Of a stretch of DNA of 64,000 bases, positions 13,152-26,658 are shown one piece after another. Location of the stretch: the NCBI RefSeq assembly GCF_020360975.1, contig NW_025408676.1, forward strand, positions 62,001 to 126,000, given 5' to 3'. The stretch is from Hirsutella rhossiliensis (Eukaryota > Ascomycota > Sordariomycetes > Hypocreales > Ophiocordycipitaceae). A model generated the notes under the pieces. The model did not search any database, was not told the DNA's origin, and saw nothing but the letters and a program-made list of their open reading frames with translations. The first letter of the stretch is position 1. Each line of letters begins with the position of its first letter. Made by a program: the position numbers and the translations under genes.

Positions 13152-13899
13152 CGATATCTCCCCTCCTTTTAGTCTTATCTATAAGACCTACTATAGCTAC
13201 CTTAGCCGCCGTATATAAATATACCCTTATCGCGTCGTGCGTAAGTATATCGTTCCTTATCTCTTTATCTTTTCGGGATATACTACTAATAGTATATCTA
13301 GTCGTATACTAAAAAATCGTTCCTAAAAAGCCTTTAAGCGCGCTACTCTTACTAAATATATCGACTTAAGTAGAGATCCTATTAATATACTATGCACTTA
13401 ATACTTTAAGGCGAAGAAGATAAATTATTAGATAGCCGAAAATTCTTTACGCTATAATAATTATATTACTAGTAGTCGTCCCTATTATAATAGTGTTTTA
13501 GTAGCCTCTTCTTATAGGTATCTTTTAATTCTTTCTATGCGTAGTAGCTAACGTATTTCTTTTAGTAACTAAATTATTAGCGGAGTAGTATAGGCTATAT
13601 TTTAAAGAGGAGGAAGCTAGGGAAGCCTTATTAGAGCTTTAAGTATAGCTTATAAATCTTTAGTCATAAATATCTATCGCTATTAATCGTTTAGCTCGTA
13701 TTTAGAAGATTCGGAATTATATAAAGGAAAAGAGTTCTAAGTTATTTCGTTATAGTATCTAAGAAGTAGATACCGAGGATAGCGTTTTGCCTATGCTCGA
13801 TATATATAAGCATTAGGTAGTAAATAACTTATAATCGTTAGGCGTTCTTAACGAGGCGAATTAGTCCTCGTTTAGTATTAGTAAGGAGTTTATAGATCT

Positions 13900-16800
13900 T
13901 AGTCCTTTAATCCCTCTTAAACCTTCTAGTAAAATTATTAAAGTAAAGAGCCGTAGTAGGTTAAGTACTTAAGTAGTTCCTAGGTATTTTCCTCTAGTCT
14001 ATATCCCTTTTACTTAATAAGGTATTCTTATTACTAACCTTATTTTCTTATATCTAGTATTTATTCTACTTTATATTCTTAATCGTCGTTAACTTCGATT
14101 TTTTCCTATAGTTTAGCGTTTTATAGCGCTAGTTCTAATAATAAGATATAAAATATCGGGTATATTCGTATTATTATTAGTAGCGAAAGTTTATAGTTAA
14201 CTTTTAAAATAGTTTCCTTAACCTTAAACGGTCTAAGTTTCTTAAAATCTAATTTATTACTTAGTCGTTTTATTTTAATATTTCGTTATATAAGGTAGAC
14301 TATATCTCCCTCTTAAAAGATTAGTCCCTATAATCTTTTCTAATTATAGTAAGTAGATATTTATTCTCTAATAAATTAAAGTTCTTATTATATTTCTTTA
14401 TATAATTTTTATAGCTAATCTACTTATAGTATTACTCGTTCCGCTTATAGTCCTTATCGAGTAACCTTAAATACTTCTAGGTTATATCCGTAATTAGTAT
14501 ATACTAGTAAGAGCTTAGTTATTTCCGTAACTAAGCTATTATAAGCTAGTTACGCTATTAGTAGCTATTTAACCTAATCGTTTTATTTATAGCTAATATA
14601 GTATTATAAATATTATTTAAGCGTTTAATTAAGTCGTTTTATTTATCTATCTATTTATAGGTAATAAGCTATACTAAGCTTATATTTCGTCCTTAATTAT
14701 ACTATAAGAGCTTACTAAAACTTAGCTATAAATATACTTCCTCTATTAAAGATAATCTTATTTAATAGTCCGTAATTACTAATAATTATTCGTAGGAATA
14801 TATATACTAGCTCTTTTATATTACTTACTTCTTTATATAGTAAAAAATACCTATACTTCGTTAGTCTATTAGTAATAATAAATATACTATCGTACTTAAT
14901 ATTAGTTATAGGTTCTTTTAATAGTAGTAGCTTTATAATATAGTCGAAAGCTATCGAATCCTATAGTTTCTCTAGTATTAGTAGCGGTTATAATTCTTTA
15001 TATAGTTTATATTATTTAGCTTTACTTTATATATAAAGTTCGTATTCTTTAATAACTTATCGTACTACTTCCTTAAGCTATAGGAAGTTATATTATCGTT
15101 TAATCCGTTTTATTATTCTTTAGATTCCTTAGTATCTATATATTAAATATTCGTATATATCTTATATAACTTTATCTTATAATTCTAGTAGTATTTAGAT
15201 TTTATTTTTATATATTAAAACTTTTAAATATTCTATATCGTATCTATTTAGTACTTTATATTCTTTTATCTATTTTAGGATCTTTTAGTATATTAAGTTA
15301 TTAGGTTATACTTTAAATATTATATTTAGCTATTATTACTAGTAGTTCCCGTTTTCGTTAATTTCTAGGAGCTATCCTTTCGCTATAGGTGCCCCTATAT
15401 CGTAGTTACTTCGTCGACTAAGGGTATTAGCTCGACCGTTTTCTATTCCTTTTTTATAGATTATTTTATAGTTAAATTCTAATAAATATTCGGCCTATTA
15501 GATCTATTATCTATTTAACTATTACGTCGTTATAAAATATAAGATATCCTTATAATCTATATAGACCTTAACTTTATATTTACTTTTAAGAAGGTAGTAT
15601 CGAAATTTCTTAAAAGCTTAAATAATTATAAGGAATTCTTTATCGTAGATAGGGTAATTAAGTTCTACGCTATATAGCTTTTTCGAGTAAAATATAATTA
15701 GTCGTAGTCTTTCTTTATTATCTTTTTATCCGATTTATACTCTTAGAGTAAAGTTTAATATATTAGTTTTAAGTTCGATTTATTATTTTAAATTAAAGGT
15801 AGTTAAGACTAGTTCTTATATAATTATAGTTTTAATATATTTAAAAGCTTCGTTAGCTTTATCGTCCTATATAAATTCTTTTTCCTTCTTTATTAAGTTA
15901 TATAATAGTACTATAATTTTTCCGAAATCTTTAATAAATCGTTAGTAGTAATTTATAAATCCTAGGAAACTTTATATATCCTTAACATTCTTTAGCGTTA
16001 GCTATTCTTTAACTAAGTTAATCTTATCTTATTATATATATATCTCTTTTAGTAAGATTATATATCTAAGGAAGTTTACTTCTTATATATAGAACTTACT
16101 TTTCTTTAGTTTAACTAGTAACTTTATATTTTAAAGTATGGAGTAGTACTTATAGACGTATTCCTTATATTCTTCTAGGGTATCTAAGAAGATTAGGATA
16201 TTATCTAGATATACTACTATAAAGATATCTAAGTATTTATATAGGATATTATTAATTATTTATTAGAAGGTAGCTAGTATATTTATAAGTCTAAATAGTA
16301 TTACTAGATATTTAAATAGTCCGAATTTCGTTTTAAAAGCTATTATCTATTTATATCCTTTTTATATATATTAAGTTATAAGCGCCTTTAAGGTTAGGGC
16401 TATAAACTATTTTTACTATATAGTCGATCTTATAGTTTTAATATAAGCGGTAATAGTATTTAGTCCTTTATTATAATATCGTTTAGCGTCTATAGTTAAT
16501 AACTAGTTATAGCTTACTGTTTTTCTTTAAAATAAATATAACTAGATAGCCTACTTTAGATATTAATATTTATATATATCCTTTTTATAGATTCTTATTA
16601 AGGTAGTCGTATAGCGTTTATAGTTACTTTTCGTTTAGGTTATAGATTTTATAGAACGTCGGCGTTATTCTATCCTTAAGATAAATTTCGTAGTCCTATT
16701 AGCTATATTCAGGTAACCCTATCTTAAGTTCTTCCTTAAAGAGTTTATTATATTTCTAGTATTCTTAGGGGATATTCTTTATTCTATCTTATAGGCTTTA

Positions 16801-17600
16801 TTCTTTTTTTTAAGAGCTAGTTTCTCTTAACTTAAGCTCTTTATTAATTTATTTAAGGTCTTTCCTTAAAGTAGTAATAACTCTTTAGATCTTTATATTA
16901 TATCCTTTATTTTATTTATATTAGATACTAGGTTATATAGCTATATTAGTTAGTATATAGGTCTTATTAGTCGATTTTATTATATCCGCTAGTTTAGTTA
17001 CTATTTTTATTTATATCGCTAAAGCCTATAATAATTTACTTAAACGGTTATCCTTTTTATCCTATTTAGTAGCTAAATTATCGTAAAATTTTACTTTCTC
17101 CTAAATCTACTAGTCCTAGAAACTTATATCTTTATCCTAATATAGCTAGCTAGTTTTCTAGTTAATTAGTAGGTTGCTCTCCTATAGCTATAGAAGCCTT
17201 AATATAAGGTCATATTCTTTAATATCTATAATATTAAAGTTAACTTATTTATTATAGCCCTAGATATTAATATCGAGGTAATTAATCTCTATATTAATAA
17301 TTCTATTATTATAGTTAAAGGCCTCTCCTTTAATATTTATAAGTTTATATAGATCTATCTTATATCTCTATATAAGTTAGTAACGATTAACGACTTTAGG
17401 TAAAACGTAGTTACCTATCGCGCTATAGTCTAAAAGTATATATATATAATATCCCGCGATTTAGATATCTAATACTATTTAGTCGCTATAGCTTACTATT
17501 ACTATATATAGGGTCCTTAGATCTTATTATATTATACTAGTCTATAGCCCTTTTATAGATAGCGTACCTCGTTTTTTACTTAGTCCTTATTTATTTTATT
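13900..17600 (-). pseudogene. pol remnant of element B
   Basis: The one motif clearly read is the reverse transcriptase box at about 16,190-16,225 (YLDNILI on the minus strand). The order expected for Ty3/Gypsy puts RNase H at about 15,500-15,900, integrase at about 14,300-15,400 and the C-terminus at about 13,900-14,100; protease should lie near 17,000-17,600. These outer limits are estimates from family layout, not from motifs. Stops are dense in all frames, mostly TAA/TAG as left by RIP. Confidence 0.6.
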
Positions 17601-20066
17601 TAGGTATTCTTCTTTAATTTATTATTAATATCGTTTCTTTATATTTTTATCGCGTAGTATTATATTAGGGCTTAAGAGACTAATTTCTTATAGCTAATTA
17701 AAGATTTCTTATTTCTTAACGCTATATTATTTATATTATATTACTTCGTAGTTAATTATATACTATACTTTATAATTTTATTTATTTTCGTACTAAAGGT
17801 TAAGTTTTCGTTTAGCGTCTTTTTATTTTTTACGTAGTATTTCTATATCGATTTTTCCTTAGTTAAATATAGCTTATAGCCTTTATATATATTACTAATA
17901 ATCTTTTAGTATACCGTTATATCGTTTATACTATACTTATGCTTTTTCGTATTTATAAATTCTATAGTTTAGGTATATATATTTATTATAATTTTCTTTA
18001 TTATATTTAACTTATTATATAAGTCTTTAAAAGATTAAGGGTTTAGATATCTTAAAGTAAATAGCGTTATACTATTCCTCTATTTTAGCGTATCTATAGA
18101 TTTTATATATCTCTAAAAAACATCTCGTTAATAAACTATAATTATCGTAGTATTTAAGTAGCGTGCTATAATTAGGTTTTAATAATATAACTTAGTCGTT
18201 TAGGTAGCGTTAATCGATTTTCTAGTAGTCTAGTTCTATACTTAGGTAGGGTTTCGAAAGTACTTATCCTTTAAACCTAACTAAGAAGGCGTCGTATCGT
18301 GCCTTTATTTAAAAGTATATTATATAATCTAGGTAAACGTATAATATCTATAAAATATACTTATAGTACTTATAAGTAAGTAGTATTTATAGATCGTCTT
18401 TAAATTCTCCTTATAGTTACTATTCTCGTTATAGAGCTATAAAGGTATTAACTATAGCAATAGCTATAGCGTAGTCTCCTCTATATAGTGCTAGTTAATA
18501 TTAAATTAATATAGCTTATTAGTTTTCTATAAGAATTTAAGGTATTTATTAGGTTTTAATTTTAAGTATTTCTTTAAATTCTTTAAAGTATAGAGCGTGT
18601 TCTCTAATCGTAGTATTTTCCCTTAGTAGTAAGGGTAGTAGTATAAGTTCGTTCTCGTCTTCTATTTCTCTAAGTATTTCTTATTCTTTAAAGCTTATAT
18701 CGTCAATACTTTATTATTCCTCCTTAGGTTATTATCTAAGTTTCCTAAGTATAAGGGCTATATTTATATCTTTTTTATTATATTATTTATAGACTACCCG
18801 TTATTATTATCGATTTTTATTTCGTATATCTTCTTAGAATCGTTTACTATTCTTCTTAATTTAGTTTTAGGAGACTCTTTTAAGATAAGGGTATTCCGGT
18901 TCTATAAATTTAACTTATCTCTATAATTTAAGATCCCTTTATTATATTATTATAAGGGTCTTCTTTAGTAGCTTTAAGAACTATCTAGTACTATTTTTAT
19001 CGCTTAAGTATACTATATATTCGTTATTATAGTATATAGTCTAACTAAGGAGTTTATACTTTAGTTCCTATCTATTAATAGCGTTTAGGTGTTTCTTACC
19101 TTCTAAGGCTAGTACCTAGTAGGTTTTCTTCTCCTTATAAGGTTATCTATATTCTTTAAAGTAATATCTAAGTTTCCTATAGTTAAAATACTTTCCTTTA
19201 CTTTTTTATATTATATTTAGATCTATCCTACCTAGGTTAGTTATATAAGCGTAGGCAATAAGAGTTTCGCGCTTTTTTTTATAGTTAGCGCGTTAGTTAA
19301 AGTTATTCTTATAAGAAGGGTTTTAGTTTCCTCTTCCTTATTTCTTTTCTTAGCGTCGCGCGTACTATCTATCGTCGATTTATACTACTATAGTAATATA
19401 GTCTAAGAGGTTATTAAGTCGATTTTCCTTATAGAGCTTATCCTTAACTTCTTCTTTAAGCCTATTATAGAATCGTAATATAAGGGGTTCGTTGTCCTAA
19501 TTAAGCTTTAAGGTAACTTAACGGAACTTTATAGTATAATTTAATACTAAGATCCTTTATCGGAGTTCTTAGAGTTTCTATTCGGCTTCTCGTTCCTCGT
19601 TAGTTATTCTAAATACCTTTATAATAGCTTCTTTAAATCCTTAGAAACTAGCAAAGACTTTATTTATTTCGTTATCTTATCGCGCTAGTTAGTTATTAAG
19701 AAAGTCCTTTATAATAGGTTTAAACTAAGCGAGTACCGTTTTAAATAAATAATTTCCTACGTAGAGTACCTTTTCGACTAGGTCTAAGAGTTTAGTAAGG
19801 TAAAACCGGTAGTAGGCCTTAAGTTAGGTAAGAAAGTCTCGCGTGCTATAAGTACCGTCGAATAGTCCTAGCTATTTTAGTTTAACTACTTCTCTAGGTC
19901 CTAACTTATCTATTACCTCTCCGTTCCTAAGTAACTATACCTTATATCGAAGGGTAATAATCTCGCGTATTATATCCTAAGGCGATATAGTAGCTCTAGA
20001 GTTAGTTAATCTAGCTTACTATATAGGTATATTAATAGTTACGATATTACTTAGAGTAACGCGGTA

Positions 20067-20326
20067 TAGAAAGAGCTATCTATCTAAAGTAAAAGTGGTA
20101 GCTATATATACCTATAGAGACTATCCTTAGATTATAGCCCTAGCTATAATCGCTAACGTTAGATCGTATAGAGCGTAGTAATCTAGTTAATCCTAGATTA
20201 CTTAGATCTCTACGATCCCCTTAATCCTATATCTATTAAATAGTCGTGCTAACTATTTATCCGTTAGACCGTGTTACGTGCTTAACGCGGTTAACTATTA
20301 GCGGCCTAGTAGCCGTGGTCGTAATA
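20067..20326 (-). repeat. Truncated 5' LTR of element B
   Basis: Only about 260 bp remain of a 450-470 bp LTR. Comparison with 3,399-3,914 and 12,702-13,151 shows that the left part of the LTR and roughly 20-25 bp of the adjoining internal sequence, where the primer-binding site should be, are missing; the join is near 20,067. The right end GTCGTAATA and the target duplication AGACG are intact. Confidence 0.75.
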
Positions 20327-20331
20327 AGACG

Positions 20332-21658
20332 ATAAGGCTAAGTATATCGTTAAATAGATCTAGTAAGCGCGGTAAAAGTAAAGGAGGAAGGGTAGATAGC
20401 GATAGGTGCTCGTAAAATAATAAGGGTATATAAACCTATCGTAGTACTTATTAGACGACTTTTAAGAGATAGAAGCTTTAAAGGGATTTAAGAGATAGTA
20501 GGGAAATATAAGGGAGAATAATAGAGGAAGGGTAAGAGAAAGGGATAAAGAGAAGGGTAAAAGATAAGAAAGGGGAAATAAAGGATAGAAAGGGGAGAAA
20601 GAAAAGGAGGTAAAAGATAAGGGACGCTCGTTAAGAAATAAGAAAAAGATAAAGAAGAACTATAGTACTAAAGGGAAATAATAAAGGATAGATAAGGGAT
20701 AAATATAGAATAGATAGTAATAAAGGATAGATAAGGATAAGGATAAGGGTAAGATATAATAAGATAAGATATAGATATAGTAAGACGTATTAAAGATACT
20801 AACTTAATTTTAACTAACTATAGACGCTTATTAACTACCGCCTAATTACTTTAAAATATTAAGGTATATTTAAGCCTAGCGTATAGATATAATAGCGCGG
20901 GTAAGCTTAATATACTAAAATAATAGTTAAAGATAAATAGGAGGATAAAGTTAAAAGAAGAATAAAGTGTATATATAAAGGTTACTTTAATAGTTATTAA
21001 ATATCCTTTAAGATATATAGTCTTAGAGGGCGTTAATAATAGCGATCGTATCCTTAATATACTATTATTATATTAGCGTCTTATTAAATAAGTTGAGTAA
21101 TAAATGGAAGGTAGCGTAACAGCGTAAGTATAGTAAAGTAGTTATAAGTACTGAAGACGCTTAATTTTAATAGGTACTATACTATATCTTAATGTAGCGA
21201 CGTTATTTAGCCTATATAGAGTAAGATAGGGTAGCAGCTATAGTAGTACTATAGGTCGCGCTATACTACTAAGAGATAAGAGATAAGCGTATTAACTAGC
21301 GCGAGGGTATAGTATAGTCGCTAGCGTACTAAGAGGTAGGTGCCTTGATGAGAAGCTAGCGGGCGTACGGGCCTATAGTAGTTATAATATGGCGCGGCGC
21401 GGCGATAGAAGTTAGGTAGAGTAAGGGCGCGGAAGAATTAGCGTATACGTATAGTTAGTAAGGTATAGGGGTATATATATAGAGGAGGGAAGGATAGGGT
21501 AGAACGGGCGTATAAAAGGGCGGTATATAGAGGGATAGGGCGAGCGTAAAGCGAAAAAAAGTAACCGCGTACGCTAAGAAAAAGGGGGATAGCGATAATA
21601 GAAAGGTAGTAAGAAAGGAATAAGAGTACTACTAATAAGAGGGGGAGAGTAAGGGTAA
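20332..21658 (+). other. 3' internal segment of element C, including a purine-rich stretch
   Basis: This is the remainder of element C between insertion B and its 3' LTR. About 20,440-20,770 is almost entirely purine on the plus strand, with loosely repeated AAGGATAGATAAGG-like words. No domain could be recognised. The very end, 21,638-21,658 (GAGGGGGAGAGTAAGGGTAA region), is the polypurine tract that would prime plus-strand DNA synthesis next to the 3' LTR. Confidence 0.55.
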
Positions 21659-21915
21659 TATTATAAGCTATACTTATAAAAGGCTAAGGTTATATTATAG
21701 TAACTATAATAAAGTTAGGCTAAAGTAAACCTATATATAGGTAAAGCTTAACTTAAACTTAGGCTAAATAGTACTTAAATATAGGTCGAGCTAAGGACTA
21801 AGGAAGATAGATAACTATTATAACTAAGATAAAGTTTTCCTCCTTTCTCCTTAGCTTTAAATAAATAATTATTCGGCCCTATACTACTATACTAAGTATA
21901 TACTAGCCCTTAATA
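21659..21915 (+). repeat. 3' LTR of element C (257 bp)
   Basis: Matches 6,958-7,207; preceded by a polypurine tract and followed by the target duplication CTAAG at 21,916-21,920. Confidence 0.85.
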
Positions 21916-24686
21916 CTAAGAGAGCGTTCCTTTAAGTACCTAGCTACTATAGTTTACTTTAACTAATATAGACCGGTTAAAGTCTTACTAAAGTAGTACT
22001 AGGGCTTAAGAGAATAGGCCCTTAAGTATATAAAACGCTCCTTCCTATATAGACCCTTAATAAAAGGTAGTTTACTCCCTAGTAATCTCGTTTAAGGGTA
22101 TTATAATATAAGAGAAGCCCTTAATAAATATCCTATAATAGTTCGCGAACCTAAGGAAGCTTTATACGCCCGTTTATATAGTTAGGGCCGCTTAGTCTTA
22201 AATCGCTTAGATCTTTATAAGATCTACTTATATACCTATGCTTATATAGATAATAAAGCCTAGGTATAACCTCTAACCTTAAATTTATACTTATTTAGGT
22301 TAAGTAGAGCCTATAAAGTTAAAGGCGCTTTAAGAACCTTTATGCTTTCTATATATAGTCCTTATAAGAGCCGCTTATATATATAAGGATATTATCTATA
22401 TATAAAAGCGAACTTATTAAGGAAGTCCTAAAGTATATTATTAATATAACGCTAGAAGGTAGCGGGCGCTTTTAAGAGGCTAAAGAGCGTTATAAGCTAC
22501 TTAAATAAGCTATAGTATATATAGAACGCCGTTTTTTACTTATTACCCTCTAAGATCTATACCTTATAAAACGCTTATTTTATATCTAGCTTTATAAACT
22601 ACTTTACCTTTAAGAGGTTATAGAGCGTATCTAAGATAAGGGGTAAGGGGTAGCGGTCTAGCCTTATAATTACGTTTAGAGCCCTATAGTTATAGTAGAA
22701 CTATATCCCGCCCCTTAGTTTATATATAAATAAGACTAGCGCTCTTACTTTAAAGCTATTCTCTTAAATAAAACCCTTATCTAAGAGGTCCCTTAGTATC
22801 TTCTTTAGTACTAATAGCTCCCTATATAATATATAATATAGCGGTCTAAATAGTATAGGTAGTTCTTACCCCTTCTTATTAATATAAAGTATAATCTTAT
22901 AGTTTACCTTAGGCTTATATAGGTTAAGCTTATCCGCTTCCTAAGACTTAAATAGTAGTAAAAGGTTATAAAAGCGCTTTAGTATTTACTACTATAGCTT
23001 AGCGGTTAACTTTAGCTTCTTTATTTAAAGGGCTTTATTAATATCTATTAAGCTAACTATATAGACCGCTATATTAGCCGCTACCTAGCCTTCCTTCTAC
23101 TTTACTTATTATATAGTTCCTATAAAGATAAAAGTAAGGACTTTTGGCTAAGTATAAACATATACTTAGTCCTATACTTATAAAACTATTATTATAGTAG
23201 ACCTACTATTATGAGCCTAAACTATAGCTTCTTTTAGTATAGAACTAAGTATAACTCTATATATAATAACTAGGGTTTCCTAAGTTAAGGAAACTTTAGT
23301 TAAGGATTATATAAGCTAAAATAAACATAATAGCTATTAACCTATAGCTAGCTATATAATACCATAATTACTATACCTTTTATCGCTTAAAACCCTTTAC
23401 TCGCCTTAAGGCGATCTTCTCTACTAGTATTTATATCTTTTATATAAGCGCCTTATTAACTATAGTATAGTACTAGTAGCCCTTATCTATAAGGGCGGCG
23501 ATAGGTAAGGAGTTATTAATTATAACTTATATTAAAGTAGGCTCCTCTTTTATATAGGCGGATAATTCCTCCTTTTCTTTTATTAGTACTAGTAATTAAA
23601 CCTCTAGAGCCCGTTTTTACTTTAGAGCTACTTTTTTTCTTTTAGGCCTAGGGGGGCAAAGTCCTCCTTATTATCTAAGGTAAGAAGTAGTTCTATCTTC
23701 GCTACTTAAACTACTATAGGCCGCTTAGCTAAAAGGAAGGGGCATTTTAGTATAAAGTATATAAACGCGCTATAATATAGGTAGCGGTTATTAGCCTTTC
23801 TCTTTTTAATTTCCTTACTTATTACTTACTTTACCCGCTACTTAAAGTATAAGGCGGTATAAGGGGTAGTCGACGGCGCCTTCTTACCGCGTTTAGCCCG
23901 GTCTATATAAGTAGCCGATATTAAGGTATCCTTATCTATATCGATAGCTAGTTATTTATATTATAAAGGGGCGGTAATCCTATCGCCGCTATATAGTATA
24001 TACTTATAAAGCTTTTAGAAATATAGCGTTTACTTATAGCCCTATACTACCTTTATTAACCGGCTTATATACTTACTATAGTTAGTAGGTATAATTATAG
24101 GGATAAGTAGCTCTTATAGGGCCGGCGTAATTATATTCTATAGCTATATAAGCTTTACGCTATCTTACTATACTATAGTCCCCGCTACTTATAAGAGCGT
24201 CTCTTTAAAATTAAGGAGGAATTTACTAAAGGTTTATCTATCTCTCTACTTAAGGGTCTATAGCCTATCTTACGCCTTCTCCCGCTCCTATACGTTACTA
24301 AACGTATATATAAGGTATTAAAAGAAGTCTTATAGGTCGCGTTTACCCTTAGGGCCGCCCTTATCTTAGAATCTAGAGATCCGCTATATCTAAGGCTCTA
24401 GTAGTATATAAAGGAGCGAATACTACGCTATATCGCGTTAGCTATTTAGGCCCTATTTCTCGTTAGTTATAAACTTCGTCTATAGCTAGCTAAGGAAGAA
24501 GTAAAAGGACTCTAGCTTACTATCTTATATTAGCTAAGGGAGCGGCTTCCGCGTTAGTAGTATCGCTACTATAACCGGCGGTATAGAGGTCGTAGGGGTT
24601 AAAGCTAGTCCTATAGACGGCTCCCTTAGTATAGCGAGAACCTCGTCCTTCTTACTAGCTATCGCGCTTTTAATCGCTTCTAGGAT
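21916..24686 (-). mobile_element. Ty3/Gypsy element D, copy 1, RT/gag part
   Basis: Resumes exactly where 6,957 stopped, as shown by the uninterrupted copy 2 at 42,635-45,030 and by copy 3 at 39,436-40,805. On the minus strand the reverse transcriptase region is recognisable: the box near 22,370-22,415 aligns with FAFIYIDNILIY in copy 2 but has a 2-bp deletion that shifts the frame. Gag should lie towards 24,600. The element is cut on its right by the LTR of element E, and the sequence that should follow (seen at 40,795-40,830 in copy 3) does not resume after E. Confidence 0.75.
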
Positions 24687-25257
24687 TCTTAAGGTATATA
24701 AGTAAAAGCGGAATTTTAGGAAATTAAGGAATTACGTAAGACTATATAATAAAAGGGAAGAAAGAGTATAAGGTAGGATTTTTAATAGAATTTATTAGTA
24801 ATATATTAGTATATAGAAGAGGTATTAAAGTTAAAGAATTTCTTTTCTCTATCTACTAGCGGATATACTATCTTATATAGATAATTATAGCTAAATAGAA
24901 GAACCTTTTAGGACTCGATTTAGGCTACCGTATAGCCCTAAGAATAAGGAATTTAGTAATACCTCGAGTATATTAGGAAGTGTCTTAGTTCTACTAATAT
25001 TCGTGTTTAAAGGAGGTTAGTCGTGCCGGTATTCTTAAGAGGTCTTAGCTAGTATTCTAAGCTAGCTCTATTTCTTCTATTCCTAATTATACGATAACCG
25101 GCAACCCGTTTAATGTATAATAACATGCAAAATAACGAGTGATTCTTACTCTATAATATAGGATTTTATCTATAATTAATATACTACTTATTAGCTTATA
25201 TAATCAGGAGAGAATATTATAGCTACTTTATTTATAGTAGGAATACTATTCCTTATA
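24687..25257 (-). repeat. 3' LTR of element E (571 bp)
   Basis: Aligns throughout with 35,897-36,464 and, inverted, with the solo LTR at 12,032-12,599, whose target duplication fixes the LTR ends. Confidence 0.85.
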
Positions 25258-25599
25258 GCCTCCCTTAAAGAGTAGATTTATATACTTTTTACTAATTTAT
25301 TTATAGTAGTATATATCTAGGTAAAACCTAATTTAGGAAAACTATTCTTATACCTTAATAGGATATATAAAAACCTATTCTTTCTTAGGAAAAAATAATC
25401 CTTAGGTATATACTAATAGAAAAACCTATAGTAGGAAAAATATATAGTTATAATAATTATCTATAGGATAACCTTATATAAGGTAAAACTTATTATTACT
25501 AGGAAAATCTTAATAGATAAAAACCTAGTAAATATTTCTCTAGGAAACCTAAAAAGAAAAAACCTAGTAAGGGAAAGATATAGAAAGTATAAGAAATAT

Positions 25600-26373
25600 C
25601 TAAAAACCCCTTTTAATTACTTAGGAACTTATATTAAGAATAGACCGTCTCTATATTTATAGAGTAATCTAGGTCTTAATTCCTTTATAAAAATATTAGC
25701 TATATTATCTTTTAATTTAATATAAAAAACTTTAATTTCCCCTTCTCTTATACTAGTTTTAGTATAGTAATAGGCTAATCTTATATACTTAGACCTTTTA
25801 TAAAATTCCGGATTTTCTGCTAATTTAATAGTAGTAGTATTATCTATTAAAATAAGAGTATAGTATTAAGAATCTTAATAGATAGATCCTTAGTAATATT
25901 TTTAAAAGTATATTTAAATAAATAGCTTCTTTATTTACCTCCTAAAGGCTAATATACTTTGCTTTATAAGTAGAAGAGCAACGGCTTTCTACTTAGAGTA
26001 AACCCTAGCATTATATTATTATATATATAAAATAGTAACCGGAACGAATCTAATATAGGAAATTATAGAATATAAGATATCTAGCCTAGTAAATAAGGCT
26101 AAGTATAATAGAGATCCTATATCTTTCTAAAATTATAATATATCTTTCTTAAAAGGTAATTCCTTTGCTTTTATAAGCTTAAAGCCTACTATAGCGGGTA
26201 AATTTAAAGTTTATAAACCTTCTTTATTAAATTCCTTTAATTTAATTAAGGTATAATTTTCTTAGGATATATATAGCTCTTTATTATCTTAGTTTATTAT
26301 AATATTTAGACCTAAGAAGTCTTTTATATCTCTTAAGATAGTAAAATCTAGGAATTTAGATAATTCTTTAAAT
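25600..26373 (-). pseudogene. RNase H / RT end of element E pol
   Basis: The minus-strand translation shows the Copia RNase H trace STYKAKYISL (from the usual A-E-Y motif) near 25,960 and DNTTTIKLAENPEF near 25,803-25,857. Compared with the plus-strand copy at 45,031-45,545 about 190 bp are missing around 26,045. The pol frame is cut at 26,373 by element F and continues at 32,345. Confidence 0.7.
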
Positions 26374-26658
26374 AACGGCTAGAAAGGAGGGGAAAAACCG
26401 GCAAAAAGCTCGGTAGTCGAAAGGACATTAGTAGCTTCTTTAAGCAGGATCTTCTTTGTTAATTAAGATGCTAGAAGGGTATAAAGAGGGGCGTTGGATA
26501 GAGGAAAGAAGGACAATCAAGGCAATACAACAATCACTCCCCTACCGCAATTAATGCTCCCGTAAGAATTAAATCCCTCTGCCCTGCCTATCCGACCCCT
26601 TACTTCCTATTTTACCTTCGTGCATTTTTATGCACTTCTCGTATCTCTCTTCGCGAGA
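26374..26658 (+). repeat. Truncated 5' LTR of element F
   Basis: Matches 32,066-32,344 closely but lacks the first about 200 bp of the 484-bp LTR. It is followed by GTTATAAGCCCGGGAGG, the likely primer-binding region; E and G have similar GTTATAAGCC sequences at the same place. Confidence 0.8.

Larger units (their letters stand above)
12702..20326 (-). mobile_element. Ty3/Gypsy element B, full length
   Basis: Bounded by related LTRs and by the 5-bp target duplication AGACG (12,697-12,701 and 20,327-20,331). Total 7,625 bp. Coding strand is minus: the reverse complement of 16,190-16,225 reads VVYLDNILI, the Ty3/Gypsy Y-x-D-D box with the second Asp changed to Asn. Hence the 5' LTR and gag are at the right, integrase and 3' LTR at the left. 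It lies inside element C. CpA/TpG are nearly eliminated and no frame longer than a few dozen codons survives, so it is dead. The region 16,655-20,066 is shared with element A. Confidence 0.85.
6958..21915 (+). mobile_element. Ty3/Gypsy element C with two nested insertions
   Basis: Two similar terminal repeats (6,958-7,207 and 21,659-21,915) are flanked by the direct repeat CTAAG (6,953-6,957 and 21,916-21,920), and removal of the element restores the D sequence seen whole at 42,600-42,660. Internal order on the plus strand is gag, protease, reverse transcriptase, RNase H, integrase, then a purine-rich tract just before the 3' LTR (21,638-21,658), as in a Ty3/Gypsy element. The body is interrupted by a solo Copia LTR (12,032-12,599) and by element B (12,702-20,326); the remaining C pieces are 6,958-12,031, 12,605-12,696 and 20,332-21,915. 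Every coding part is destroyed by RIP-type changes. Confidence 0.85.
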
